Below the pieces are notes generated by a model. It had not been told where the DNA came from. It saw only the letters and a list, made by a program, of their open reading frames with translations, and did not search any database. 64,000 bases of DNA from contig JAMPIB010000003.1 of the NCBI GenBank assembly GCA_023663085.1, positions 1 to 64,000 on the forward strand, given 5' to 3'. Below are positions 16,325 through 24,866 of the stretch, piece by piece. This DNA comes from Ruminococcus sp. Lineage in GTDB: Bacteria; Bacillota; Clostridia; Lachnospirales; Lachnospiraceae. The first letter of the stretch is position 1; every line of letters starts with the position of its first letter. Both the position numbers and the translations under genes were made by a program.

Positions 16325-18583
16325 ATGGCTGTAAAAGAATACACCGCGGGAAGTCTGCTCATCCAGAGTGAACAGGCTCTTACCGCTCTATACGTAATCG
16401 CAAAAGGGTCGGTGCGCGCCACCTATCCGGGCGGTGAATTTTATCTGCAAAAAGGAGATGTCATCGGCGTATGCGAACTTTTTTATGATTCCTATTTTAT
16501 TACCTACCACGCGGTAGAAGATACGGCGCTCGCCTCCTATTCGTGCACGAATGGGAATTTAATAGAGCTTCTGCGTACCAAATCCGACTTGTCCAATCTG
16601 ATCGTGTCCTCACTGTTCCGTCAGTTACAGGATATTCTCGATCAATATGAACTGATGCGTTTCGACTCGGATAATTTTTATCAATATCTGATGAAAAGTT
16701 ATTCCGAATACTGCCGCTTCACGGCCAAACACGGACTGGCTACCAGAGTCCTTCCGGGACTGGAAGATATATCCGAGATGGTGCTCGAAGAAGACGTTCC
16801 CGACTGGCTCCACCAGTATTACGGCCAGTTACAGCGCATCATGAAAAGCATCTCCGCCAAAGCGCAGATTGCCGATTTTGTGCTCGGTATGCTTTTAAAG
16901 GCAAGCCAGGACGTTTATGATATCATGTCGGTATGTCGTGAATTATATGACTACAAGGCGGAAATATCCAGTCTTTTGATGAATGAAAACCGTCTCGATT
17001 TCTTTGAACTATATACGAGTACATTATACAAGATCGGCGTTCACAGCGAAGATTCCACCGCTATCACCGCGGCGCTCGGTACCATGATGATCCAGTTGGA
17101 AAGCCAGGTTTCCATCGACCGTGACATGTATAAGGACCGCGTCAAAGAATATAAGGAAAAATTAGAGTCCTTAAGCCAGATGTCCGACTCCGATGCCGCT
17201 TCTACGACCGAAGAAGTCCCTGATCTGACGGATTCTCTGCATACAATCCTGCTTTATGCGGCCTGCGATGAGGAAACGAACGAATCCTTCAAGACCAACA
17301 TTGAAAAATATAATAAACTCACAGACAAAAGTGCGACCGACGACGCCAGCAGAAAACTGCGCCTGACGATCACCAAACTGTTTTATAAAGTGTATACTAA
17401 CGTATTTTTCAAAAGCATTACCGATCCCAAAGTACCTAAGATCGTAAAGATGTTCCTTAACTTCGGCTATGTGGATGAGAAACTGGCCGGCCTGGAAAAT
17501 GCCGCTTATCTTTATTCTATTGTAGATAATATACCCAGCGATCCTTCCCGTAACGTTTATACCGCTTATGAATGGTTGAAGGCTGTTTATGAAGGACAAA
17601 AGGCGCCGTGCCGTAATGAATTTGACAACGATTATGCGGCCTATGTACATGAGCTGAAAGTGACCGGTAAGATTTCCGCCGCCGAAGAGACGCCTATGCT
17701 CTCCGACCGGAAGAAGCAGGTACAGTTTGAACTCGACAATATGTTCCAATCCGTCAACAAAATAACGTTTGGACGTATCAGCATATTCTGTCCCGTTTTC
17801 TCAGAAAGCAACGTTTTAAAAGATCTGGATACTTCCCTTGTATCCGCAGATAAAGTCAAGGCATGTTTTGAAAAGATCCGCGCCACTGATTTCAGCGCCT
17901 ACTACAGAGACACCATGTACAGCAGGCCCGATATCGGCATTGCCAAAGAAGCCATCGGCGTGGAGGTGCTGCCCGACGTCATTCTGATGCCCAATGTCGG
18001 TATCCGCGGCGTCATGTGGCAGGAGATCGAAGGCCGGAAACGTACAACGCCTTCCCGTATGATGCTTTCTCTTTTCCAGATGGAAGATCTCGGCAACATC
18101 CTCGTGCGTCTGACCGGGGAGTACCGTTGGGAGATGTGCAAACGTATCCAGGGCGCACGCTGGAACGACGTATCCGAACCGTCGCTCACCAGCGAATACT
18201 TCGACTACATCCAGTTCTATAAGAAAAACAGAGATCTGTCGGCCGACGCCAAAGACAAAGTCAAACTCAGTATGCAGAAGGCCAAGAACAGTTACAAAGA
18301 AATGTTCATCCGCGATTATGAATCCTGGATCATTTATGAAGGCGCAGGTTCGCCCCGCCTGAACAAAGTAGCCCGCGGCATCCTTTTCGCACATTGTCCG
18401 TTCTCTAAAGAGATCCGTAATAAACTCAAGGTCAATCCGCTGTATAAGGACACTATGGACCGCTACGATATCAAACTGACCCAGAAGATACATCATATGG
18501 ATAACCTCTGCCAGAAGATACGCAATTCGGGCTCGGAGATACCGGAAGAAATCACAAAACAGAGAGAATATCTGATGAAATAA
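16325..18583 (+). CDS. Large cyclic-nucleotide-binding-domain protein, function unknown
   Basis: The 752-residue product begins with a CRP-type cyclic nucleotide-binding fold (about residues 1-110: YTAGSLLIQSEQALTALYVI, then GDVIGVCELFYDSYF). There is no CRP helix-turn-helix after it, so it is not an ordinary CRP regulator. The remaining 640 residues match no domain I can name. They look mostly helical, with a conserved-looking block near 530-620 (GVEVLPDVILMPNVGIRGVM, GEYRWEMCKRIQGARWND). No signal peptide or membrane segment is seen. I chose the ATG at 16325 over the one at 16310 because ATGGGGG just upstream gives the ribosome site. It is monocistronic, with its own promoter and a strong terminator. 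Confidence 0.75.
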   Translation: MAVKEYTAGSLLIQSEQALTALYVIAKGSVRATYPGGEFYLQKGDVIGVCELFYDSYFITYHAVEDTALASYSCTNGNLIELLRTKSDLSNLIVSSLFRQLQDILDQYELMRFDSDNFYQYLMKSYSEYCRFTAKHGLATRVLPGLEDISEMVLEEDVPDWLHQYYGQLQRIMKSISAKAQIADFVLGMLLKASQDVYDIMSVCRELYDYKAEISSLLMNENRLDFFELYTSTLYKIGVHSEDSTAITAALGTMMIQLESQVSIDRDMYKDRVKEYKEKLESLSQMSDSDAASTTEEVPDLTDSLHTILLYAACDEETNESFKTNIEKYNKLTDKSATDDASRKLRLTITKLFYKVYTNVFFKSITDPKVPKIVKMFLNFGYVDEKLAGLENAAYLYSIVDNIPSDPSRNVYTAYEWLKAVYEGQKAPCRNEFDNDYAAYVHELKVTGKISAAEETPMLSDRKKQVQFELDNMFQSVNKITFGRISIFCPVFSESNVLKDLDTSLVSADKVKACFEKIRATDFSAYYRDTMYSRPDIGIAKEAIGVEVLPDVILMPNVGIRGVMWQEIEGRKRTTPSRMMLSLFQMEDLGNILVRLTGEYRWEMCKRIQGARWNDVSEPSLTSEYFDYIQFYKKNRDLSADAKDKVKLSMQKAKNSYKEMFIRDYESWIIYEGAGSPRLNKVARGILFAHCPFSKEIRNKLKVNPLYKDTMDRYDIKLTQKIHHMDNLCQKIRNSGSEIPEEITKQREYLMK

Positions 18584-18604
18584 AAATTTTTCTATTACTA
18601 AAAC

Positions 18605-18638
18605 AAACAGGAGGAAACGGTCAATTTCCTCCTGTTTT
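18605..18638. terminator. Bidirectional terminator after the CRP-domain gene
   Basis: AAACAGGAGGAAA (18605-18617) pairs with TTTCCTCCTGTTT (18625-18637). T-rich tails occur on both strands, so it can also stop the convergent MFS transcript. Confidence 0.85.
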
Positions 18639-18674
18639 ATTATTTTACACCATTTTTTTACTTATGAAATCAAA

Positions 18675-18727
18675 TCTTCTATACTGAATCTTTTATACTG
18701 AACCTTCTATATACTGAATCTTCTATG
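18675..18727. repeat. 14-bp tandem repeat over the MFS stop codon
   Basis: About 3.6 copies of TCTTCTATACTGAA at 18675, 18689, 18703 (2 bases longer) and 18719. The last partial copy contains the TAG stop of the MFS gene (18723-18725). Confidence 0.7.
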
Positions 18728-20072
18728 CTTTTTCTTTATTCGTAGGTTTTACCAGTACCATACAAAGTACCAGAGCAATGATATAAAGTACGATCGTCGC
18801 ATACAGTACGCACTGATATCCTGTGGGGTTGACGGAAATGATCTCCACACTTCCATCCGCCAGCGCGTGTTCGATATCGACCGGTGTACCGAATTTATTA
18901 ACGATCCATGTCGCCATCTGGTTGCCCGTCAGTCCCGCGAAAGCCCATGCGGAAAGCGTGATCCCGTGTATCGCACTGATATTTCCCATACCATAATGGT
19001 CGGAAAGAAGAGTCGGTACATTGGAGAAACCGCCGCCGTATCCTGCGTTGACAACGAAAATAAGTCCCAGAACAAGAATGATCAACAACGTATTGCCCTC
19101 TCCGTTCTTGATACCGCCTGTTACCATGACGATGGCTGTAAAAGCGATCGAGAGGATGAAGATCAGTTTATAAATCGTATTCCTGTCTTTCATGCTGTCC
19201 GCCCATGCGGAGAAACCAAGACGTCCGCCGGCATTGAATACTGCGGATACTGTAGAGATAACGCCCGCAAAACTTGCCAGACCGATACATTTCACGATCA
19301 TCTTTTCCTGTGAGATCAGTGCCAGACCGCAGGTGATATTGATATAAAACATCAGCCAGATACCGATATAATTGGTCATCGGTTTCGTCTTTAAGACTGC
19401 CATGATGCTCTGGCTCTCATCCTTGCTCTGCGGCTCGTGCCAGTCGTCGGGTTTCTTTAATAAAAGGTGTCCGACAAACATCATCACAAAATATACAACT
19501 GCCAAGATCAGGAACATCTTATAGATACCACCGTCGCCGAGGCCATCTAACATCCCCTGCATGATCGGGCTGGCAATCGCTTTCGCCGCACCGAATCCTG
19601 CCACGGCCAGACCGGTCGCCAGACCTTTTCTGTCCTTAAACCAGAGCATCAGCGTCTTGACCGGAGACAGATATCCGGTTCCCAGACCAATACCCATGAT
19701 AAAACCATAACATATGTAAATTCCGACCAACGCTAACGCGCTCCCCTTATGCAGACCGCCGTAATAAATAAAGAATCCTGTGCCCGCCATTCCGGCCGCA
19801 AAACAGATGGCTGCGATCAGAGAAGACTTATGGATATCTTTTTCGACAACATTACCGAGGAAGGCCGCCGACATACCAAGGAAAAAAATGGCAAAACTGA
19901 ATGCCCATTCTGTCGCTCCCTTGGAAAAGCCGATGTAATCAGCGATTTCCTGGCTGAAGATCGACCAACAATAAACTGTACCGATACTGCAATGCAGCAG
20001 TAACGCGGGAATAGCCGCCCGAATCCACTTATTCGTGCGCCAGCCTCCCTTATCTTTTGCATTTTCTCCCAT
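18723..20072 (-). CDS. OFA-type major facilitator transporter
   Basis: The 449-residue protein has about 12 membrane segments and resembles the oxalate/formate antiporter (OFA) branch of the MFS. Visible are YCWSIFSQEIADYIGFSKG in the first helices, GLGTGYLSPVKTLMLWFKDRKGLATG in the middle and a second half restarting near LMFYINITCGLALISQEKM. Members move small carboxylates; substrates vary, and neighbours do not indicate one here. The start at 20072 fits the AAAGGAAG ribosome site better than the ATG two codons earlier (20078). It has its own promoter (20145-20173) and is convergent with the CRP-domain gene. Confidence 0.85.
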   Translation of the reverse strand: MGENAKDKGGWRTNKWIRAAIPALLLHCSIGTVYCWSIFSQEIADYIGFSKGATEWAFSFAIFFLGMSAAFLGNVVEKDIHKSSLIAAICFAAGMAGTGFFIYYGGLHKGSALALVGIYICYGFIMGIGLGTGYLSPVKTLMLWFKDRKGLATGLAVAGFGAAKAIASPIMQGMLDGLGDGGIYKMFLILAVVYFVMMFVGHLLLKKPDDWHEPQSKDESQSIMAVLKTKPMTNYIGIWLMFYINITCGLALISQEKMIVKCIGLASFAGVISTVSAVFNAGGRLGFSAWADSMKDRNTIYKLIFILSIAFTAIVMVTGGIKNGEGNTLLIILVLGLIFVVNAGYGGGFSNVPTLLSDHYGMGNISAIHGITLSAWAFAGLTGNQMATWIVNKFGTPVDIEHALADGSVEIISVNPTGYQCVLYATIVLYIIALVLCMVLVKPTNKEKA

Positions 20073-20144
20073 ACTCATCTTCCTTTACATTTTTATTTTA
20101 TAGTCGTGTATTTTTCTTGTTTTTCCCATAAATACACTAATACT

Positions 20145-20173
20145 ACTTTACACTAAACAGGTACAAATTTCAA
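20145..20173 (-). promoter_or_regulatory. Promoter of the MFS gene
   Basis: Minus strand: -35 TTGAAA (20168-20173), 17-base spacer, -10 TAAAGT (20145-20150). Confidence 0.5.
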
Positions 20174-20340
20174 TCTTATTTTTTCGACCATATTCATTCA
20201 TGATATAGTACAAAAAATTCTGTTTTTTCTGTTCTATATTTCATTCATTAATTGTAATATTTCGACAATAAAGCTAATATAGTTCTATTTTTTTGCAATA
20301 TATTCGTAGACTTTTCACTTTTTTAACGATATTATAAATA

Positions 20341-20440
20341 TAGACTTGATTACGGAAGTCAAGTCGGGTAATAGCAATTCCGGAAGAATTCCCCTTTTAC
20401 ACAACGAAACCCCCGAAGTTATCTTCGGGGGTTTTGTTGT
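20341..20440 (+). ncRNA. Candidate small RNA in the 20079-20552 gene-free stretch
   Basis: On the plus strand three stem-loops follow in order: GACTTGA/TCAAGTC (20343-20365), AATTC/GAATT (20376-20390), and a strong terminator with a T tail (20407-20440). A -10-like TATTAT lies at 20330-20335, with a weak -35 (TAGACT, 20307-20312). There is no open reading frame and no gene on this strand to account for the terminator. The linker GGGTAATAGC between the hairpins is free. It is an inferred RNA; the terminator may instead serve only the amylase on the other strand. Confidence 0.4.
20401..20440. terminator. Strong terminator after the amylase operon
   Basis: AAACCCCCGAAG and CTTCGGGGGTTT form a 12-bp stem with a 4-base loop, extended by ACAAC/GTTGT outside. 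Both strands have short T tails. On the minus strand it ends the importer-amylase transcript. Confidence 0.85.
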
Positions 20441-20542
20441 CCCGGTTTCTCCTCTTTACCAACGCAGCCTTTGCTGAATCCAAAACAGCCTCTGCTGTTA
20501 GCAGGACCTGCTCTGCAAGTCGGAAGCACTTTTCACCCTTCT

Positions 20543-20564
20543 GATCTTAAGATCATCTTAAGAT
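20543..20564. repeat. 11-bp duplication over the amylase stop codon
   Basis: GATCTTAAGAT (20543-20553) is followed directly by CATCTTAAGAT (20554-20564). The duplication covers the TGA stop at 20553-20555; each copy is itself palindromic. Confidence 0.65.
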
Positions 20565-22301
20565 AAGAACAGAATACCCCGGCATTGTCAACTTTCCGTC
20601 TGTTATTGTACTGTTTTCTTCTCCTGTCAGCAGTTCTCCGCATATATTTTCAGCCGTAACAGCATTTCCGTTTACGCCAAGCCCGCTGATATCAATCTCT
20701 CCACTCTCCGCTCCCGTATGGAATATCACGATTACCTCGGAACCTTCCCATGTCTTTTTCAAAATACAGAAATGCTCATCGGAAGAATCTTTTATATATT
20801 CCACCTCGCCTCTGGCGATCTCCGGATTCTGGTTCCTGATCTTGATGGCCTTCTTATAATAATGCCAAATGGAATCTTTATCCTGCGACTGCTCTTCGAG
20901 GCTCTCATATTTCATCTCGAAATCATCCATATCCGCAGGGCCATCGCACATACCCTCCGCATCCGCATTCTGGCTCCAGTACATGGGCGCACGCTTATTC
21001 TCATCCTTGCCGGAACCTTTCATGCCAAGTTCCTCTCCATAATAGATAAAAGCCGACCCGTTCATGAAAAGATTCATCGCCGCCGCCATCTTTACCTGAC
21101 GAAACGCATCTTCGCCCACATAATAGCCCGAACTCCTCGCCATATCGTGATTGGTATAAAAAGGCGCGTCGATATAGTTTTCATTATAGGCACCGAACGT
21201 CTCCTCCAGAGAGGCCACCGTCTCTCCATATCGTACTGTAGAAGAACCCTTGAGCGTTTTACAGATCAGCCCTTCCGCATCTGCAAAGGCAAAGTTGAAA
21301 AGACTGTCGATACCGCTGGCATAAAACTGTGAATAACTGTTAATGTCCATCCATGCTTCACCGACCAGATAGGCGTCTTCTTTTTCCGATTTGACTGTTT
21401 CAGTCAACCAGCCTAAAAACTCCACGCTCTGCGGAATACTTTCCGTATAATATTCTTTCACCGCATCGAGCCGGAAACCGCCGACTCCCATGTCCAGCCA
21501 GTATTTACATATCTGCGCGATCTCTTCCCGCAGCTTTTGTGAATCCAGATTCAGATCCGGCATCCCACTCCAGAAACGCGCCTCATAATACCAGTCTGCT
21601 CCCGCTACCTTCTCATAGCCCGTCGCGGGTTCTCTGGAAAAATTATAATACTCCACATACGGACATTCCGAGGCGTCAGGCTCTTCATCGCCTAAGTCCC
21701 GCAAATAAGCCGCTGCCTCTTGAAACCACGGATGCTCGGAAGAAGAATGATTGAGCACCAGATCCATGATGACCTTGATGCCCCTTTCCTCACAGGCCGC
21801 CAGCAGTTCCTTAAAATCCTCCAGCGTCCCGTAGGTTTCGTCAATCCCGTAATAATCCGTCACATCATATTTATGGTAGGTTGGCGAAGGATTCACCGGC
21901 ATCAGCCAGATCCCGTTACACCCTAAATCATCGTCCGTGCCATCATCCCCGTCATTGATATAATCCAGTCTGGAAATAAGTCCCTGCAGATCCCCGATCC
22001 CATCCCCATCACTGTCATAAAAAGAATACACGAACACCTCATAATAAGTCCGGTAATTATCGTCGATAACCTGCAGCGGGATCGTATCCGTCACATCCGG
22101 CACACCGGCCTCTTCAACCTCTGCCTCTCCCGCTTCTGCGTCCGCACCGCCTTCGATTCCTTCTGCCTCACCGCCACCGATTCCTGCATCCCTGCCTGCT
22201 TCACCTTCTGCCTCACCGCCCTGCGCCGCGCCATTCCCGCAGGCTGTCAGTCCGACCATACAACACACCAAGAACATCGCTATATATTTTCTTATCCTCA
22301 T
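20553..22301 (-). CDS. GH13 alpha-amylase-family lipoprotein
   Basis: The 582-residue protein is a surface lipoprotein: a signal peptide with lipobox LTAC, then a low-complexity Gly/Ala/Glu linker (to about residue 70), then a GH13 barrel. Catalytic-site blocks are visible: VIMDLVLNHSS, GGFRLDAVKEYY (nucleophile Asp), YLVGEAWMD (acid Glu) and FYTNHDMAR (third Asp). An Asp-rich DSDGDGIGDL stretch near the start may bind calcium. A short beta domain ends the protein. It would cut alpha-glucans outside the cell for the upstream importer. The ATG at 22301 fits the AGGAG ribosome site; a GTG two codons earlier lies too close to it. Confidence 0.9.
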   Translation of the reverse strand: MRIRKYIAMFLVCCMVGLTACGNGAAQGGEAEGEAGRDAGIGGGEAEGIEGGADAEAGEAEVEEAGVPDVTDTIPLQVIDDNYRTYYEVFVYSFYDSDGDGIGDLQGLISRLDYINDGDDGTDDDLGCNGIWLMPVNPSPTYHKYDVTDYYGIDETYGTLEDFKELLAACEERGIKVIMDLVLNHSSSEHPWFQEAAAYLRDLGDEEPDASECPYVEYYNFSREPATGYEKVAGADWYYEARFWSGMPDLNLDSQKLREEIAQICKYWLDMGVGGFRLDAVKEYYTESIPQSVEFLGWLTETVKSEKEDAYLVGEAWMDINSYSQFYASGIDSLFNFAFADAEGLICKTLKGSSTVRYGETVASLEETFGAYNENYIDAPFYTNHDMARSSGYYVGEDAFRQVKMAAAMNLFMNGSAFIYYGEELGMKGSGKDENKRAPMYWSQNADAEGMCDGPADMDDFEMKYESLEEQSQDKDSIWHYYKKAIKIRNQNPEIARGEVEYIKDSSDEHFCILKKTWEGSEVIVIFHTGAESGEIDISGLGVNGNAVTAENICGELLTGEENSTITDGKLTMPGYSVLILR

Positions 22302-22356
22302 ATCCACACTCCTTCTTCAATAACACTCCGCCAATCAAAGGTGAAACTCCAATCCG

Positions 22357-22391
22357 AAAAATGCAGACCGCCCCGAAAGACAGCCTGCATT
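22357..22391 (-). terminator. Attenuating hairpin between malG and amylase
   Basis: On the minus strand AATGCAG and CTGCATT enclose a G/C-rich loop and are followed by a T run. It would partly uncouple amylase from the transporter genes. Confidence 0.5.
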
Positions 22392-22418
22392 ATAAAATCT
22401 ACATCGTTGTGTCGTGCA

Positions 22419-23279
22419 TTAACCTTTGACCGCACCACCGGTAACACCTTCAACATAGTACTTCTGCAAGCATATGAAGAGAATGGTGACCGGAACGGCT
22501 ATCATCATACCGCCCGCACAGAATCTTGTAAAATAACCCTGATAATCGTTAGTCCATACCCAGCGCTGCATCGCTACCGCCACGTTGTAGCTGTCGGAAT
22601 AACCGAATGCTACATAAGATGCGAAGATGTAATCACACCAGGGAGCCATGAAAGCAACCAACGCCGCATAAATGATGATCGGTTTGGACATCGGCAGGAT
22701 CATTGTAAAGAATACTCTGGCTCTGGATGCGCCATCAATCCGCGCCGCTTCATCAAGCGCTTTGGGAATTGTATCGAAATAACCTTTTGTTACATAATAG
22801 CCCATACCGGAACTTGCTACCGAGATCAGTATCAAACCCGGAATTGCGCCTTCCTGTGTCAGACCGAACTGTTTTAACAGGAAGTAGAGACAGATCATGG
22901 TCAGGAATCCGGGGAACATTCCCAGGATCAGCCAGAATCTCATCAGGAAAGTACGGCCTTTGAAACGCATACGGGAAAGGGCATAACTTACGCACAATAC
23001 CACGATTGTCTGCAATACTGCTACGAAACAGGCAATAATCAACGTATTGCCATACCAGCGGACGAACTGGCTCTCGCTGCTCAACAGGAAAGCATAGGAA
23101 TCCAGTGAAAACTGTTTCGGCAGCAGATAATCCACCATACCGCCGCCACCTTCATTATAAGAACGAAGGCTCTGTAAAAACAGACATACGAACGGGAATA
23201 ACCAGATAATACTGATAATGATCAATACCGCATAAGTAATGGCATTGCCAACAGCTCTTTTTGTCTTCATTGATTTCAT
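22419..23279 (-). CDS. Sugar ABC importer permease, MalG-like
   Basis: The 286-residue inner-membrane permease has six predicted helices, starting at AITYAVLIIISIIWLFPF. The binding-protein-dependent permease EAA loop reads EAARIDGASRARVFFTMILP near residue 190. It pairs with the MalF-like permease: its ATG overlaps that gene's TAA stop by one base, indicating translational coupling. The family handles maltodextrins or galacto-oligosaccharides; both GH13 and galactanases are nearby, so the substrate is unsettled. No ATPase gene is in the operon. As in many Firmicutes, a shared MsmX-type ATPase elsewhere is likely. Confidence 0.9.
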   Translation of the reverse strand: MKSMKTKRAVGNAITYAVLIIISIIWLFPFVCLFLQSLRSYNEGGGGMVDYLLPKQFSLDSYAFLLSSESQFVRWYGNTLIIACFVAVLQTIVVLCVSYALSRMRFKGRTFLMRFWLILGMFPGFLTMICLYFLLKQFGLTQEGAIPGLILISVASSGMGYYVTKGYFDTIPKALDEAARIDGASRARVFFTMILPMSKPIIIYAALVAFMAPWCDYIFASYVAFGYSDSYNVAVAMQRWVWTNDYQGYFTRFCAGGMMIAVPVTILFICLQKYYVEGVTGGAVKG

Positions 23280-24682
23280 TATTGGAATCCCTCCTCATCT
23301 TTAACAGACGGCAGCATGCCGTACACAACAAGAGAAATTACAGCAGTTACAACGAATACCATGATACCGAGTACGGCAGCCATCCGGTAATTCGTATCGT
23401 TTACCGTCATCTTATACAGCCAGGTGACGAGCAGATCCGTATATCCCGCCTTGTTGGAAAGCGCCATGGACTGCGGCCCGCCCTGTGTCAAGAGGAAGAT
23501 AACGTTGAAGTTGTTGAGGTTTCCGGTAAACTGTGTCAACAGGAACGGGCCTGTTACGAACAGCATATAAGGAAGGGTGATGCTCCTAAACATCTGGAAA
23601 CCGCTCGCGCCGTCAATCCTTGCGCTCTCGTACAAGTCTTCCGGAATGTTCATCAAAAGTCCTGTCGTGATAAGCATCGTATAAGGAATACCAATCCACA
23701 GGTTGACTACGATAATAACTATCTTTGCCAGCGTCGGGTTTGACCAGAACGGGATATACGAATTGATCCAGCCCCATTTCATCAGATAGGTGTTGATCAG
23801 ACCATCATTGGCAAACATCTTGTAAACATATAACAGGGAAACAAACTGCGGAACCGCAATGGTCATAACGAGAATGGTTCTCCAGAGTTTCTTGAACTTG
23901 ATTCCCTTTTTATTTATCATAATTGCAACGCCCATTCCTGCAAAGTATGTGAGGAATGTTGCAAAAAACGCCCAGATCAGTGTCCAGCTCAGTACTGTAA
24001 AGAATGTGGAACCGATTCCGCCCGTACCGAAGGAGAACAGATTTTTAAAGTTTTCCAGACCAACCCAGGAAAAGAGATTCGTCGGCGGCTGGTGATTCGC
24101 GTCATAATTCGTAAACGCGATGCAGATCATGAAGATGATCGGCAATACGGTAAACACAAAAATGCCCATAACCGGCAATGCCAGCAATGTTTTATCAAAA
24201 TTGGAATCCAACAGAGAATGCAGATCCTTACTTACGGTAGAGAGTTCTTTGCCTGCCGCAAGGAGTTTCTCTTCGTTGCGGTTCTCCCGGATATTCATTC
24301 TCCATACCAAAATAAAAGCACAGATAACAATAATTGTCAAAATACTGTATAACAGGATAAGGAAACTGTTATCATTATAGGAATACGTTCCATTATCATT
24401 CATGACTCTGGCCACGGTTCCCAAAGTTCCTATATCCTTCAGATAATGTGCTCCAAAACCAACCATATAGAGCACGAATAACGCTTCTATCGCCAGATAG
24501 GCAATACCCCTTAAAAACTGCTTACGCATGATCGGGCCAAATCCCATGATCAGATAGGATACTTTGGTCTTCCAGTCCCCCTCTGTAAAGGTCAGGCCGA
24601 TTTCTTTGATATCATTTCCCAATCCACTGAAAAATCTGCCCACCGGATTTGCTTTAGCCTTGCCTGCAGCATCTTTTCCCAT
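23279..24682 (-). CDS. Sugar ABC importer permease, MalF-like
   Basis: The 467-residue permease is longer than most because of an N-terminal extension with extra helices, as in MalF/GanP. The core shows SYLIMGFGPIMRKQ, a periplasmic-type loop, and the EAA motif ESARIDGASGFQMFRSITLP near residue 370. I set the start at 24682 because GGGAGGG lies 8 bases before it; an upstream ATG at 24724 has no such site. It couples directly to the MalG-like permease. The 185-base spacer to the binding-protein gene holds three stem-loops. Confidence 0.9.
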   Translation of the reverse strand: MGKDAAGKAKANPVGRFFSGLGNDIKEIGLTFTEGDWKTKVSYLIMGFGPIMRKQFLRGIAYLAIEALFVLYMVGFGAHYLKDIGTLGTVARVMNDNGTYSYNDNSFLILLYSILTIIVICAFILVWRMNIRENRNEEKLLAAGKELSTVSKDLHSLLDSNFDKTLLALPVMGIFVFTVLPIIFMICIAFTNYDANHQPPTNLFSWVGLENFKNLFSFGTGGIGSTFFTVLSWTLIWAFFATFLTYFAGMGVAIMINKKGIKFKKLWRTILVMTIAVPQFVSLLYVYKMFANDGLINTYLMKWGWINSYIPFWSNPTLAKIVIIVVNLWIGIPYTMLITTGLLMNIPEDLYESARIDGASGFQMFRSITLPYMLFVTGPFLLTQFTGNLNNFNVIFLLTQGGPQSMALSNKAGYTDLLVTWLYKMTVNDTNYRMAAVLGIMVFVVTAVISLVVYGMLPSVKDEEGFQ

Positions 24683-24731
24683 ATTCAAATCCCTCCCGAC
24701 TAAGTAATGCCATACTTGATTCATTTAATAA

Positions 24732-24861
24732 CCCGGCAGAGAGCATGCTCCCTGCCGGTTGTTAATACTATGCCTTTCCCACAGCCCGCGATATTTGTGA
24801 CTGAAAGGAACAATATCCGCAAGACAAACAAGTTTGTCTGTGAAAAATTTTTAATTTTTCA
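24732..24861 (-). other. Three stem-loops between binding-protein and permease genes
   Basis: CCGGCAG/CTGCCGG around a palindromic GAGCATGCTC (24733-24758), AGACAAAC/GTTTGTCT (24822-24839) and TGAAAAATT/AATTTTTCA (24841-24861). No convincing T run follows the first. Such structures commonly protect the abundant binding-protein mRNA and lower permease output. Confidence 0.55.
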
Positions 24862-24866
24862 ACTTT

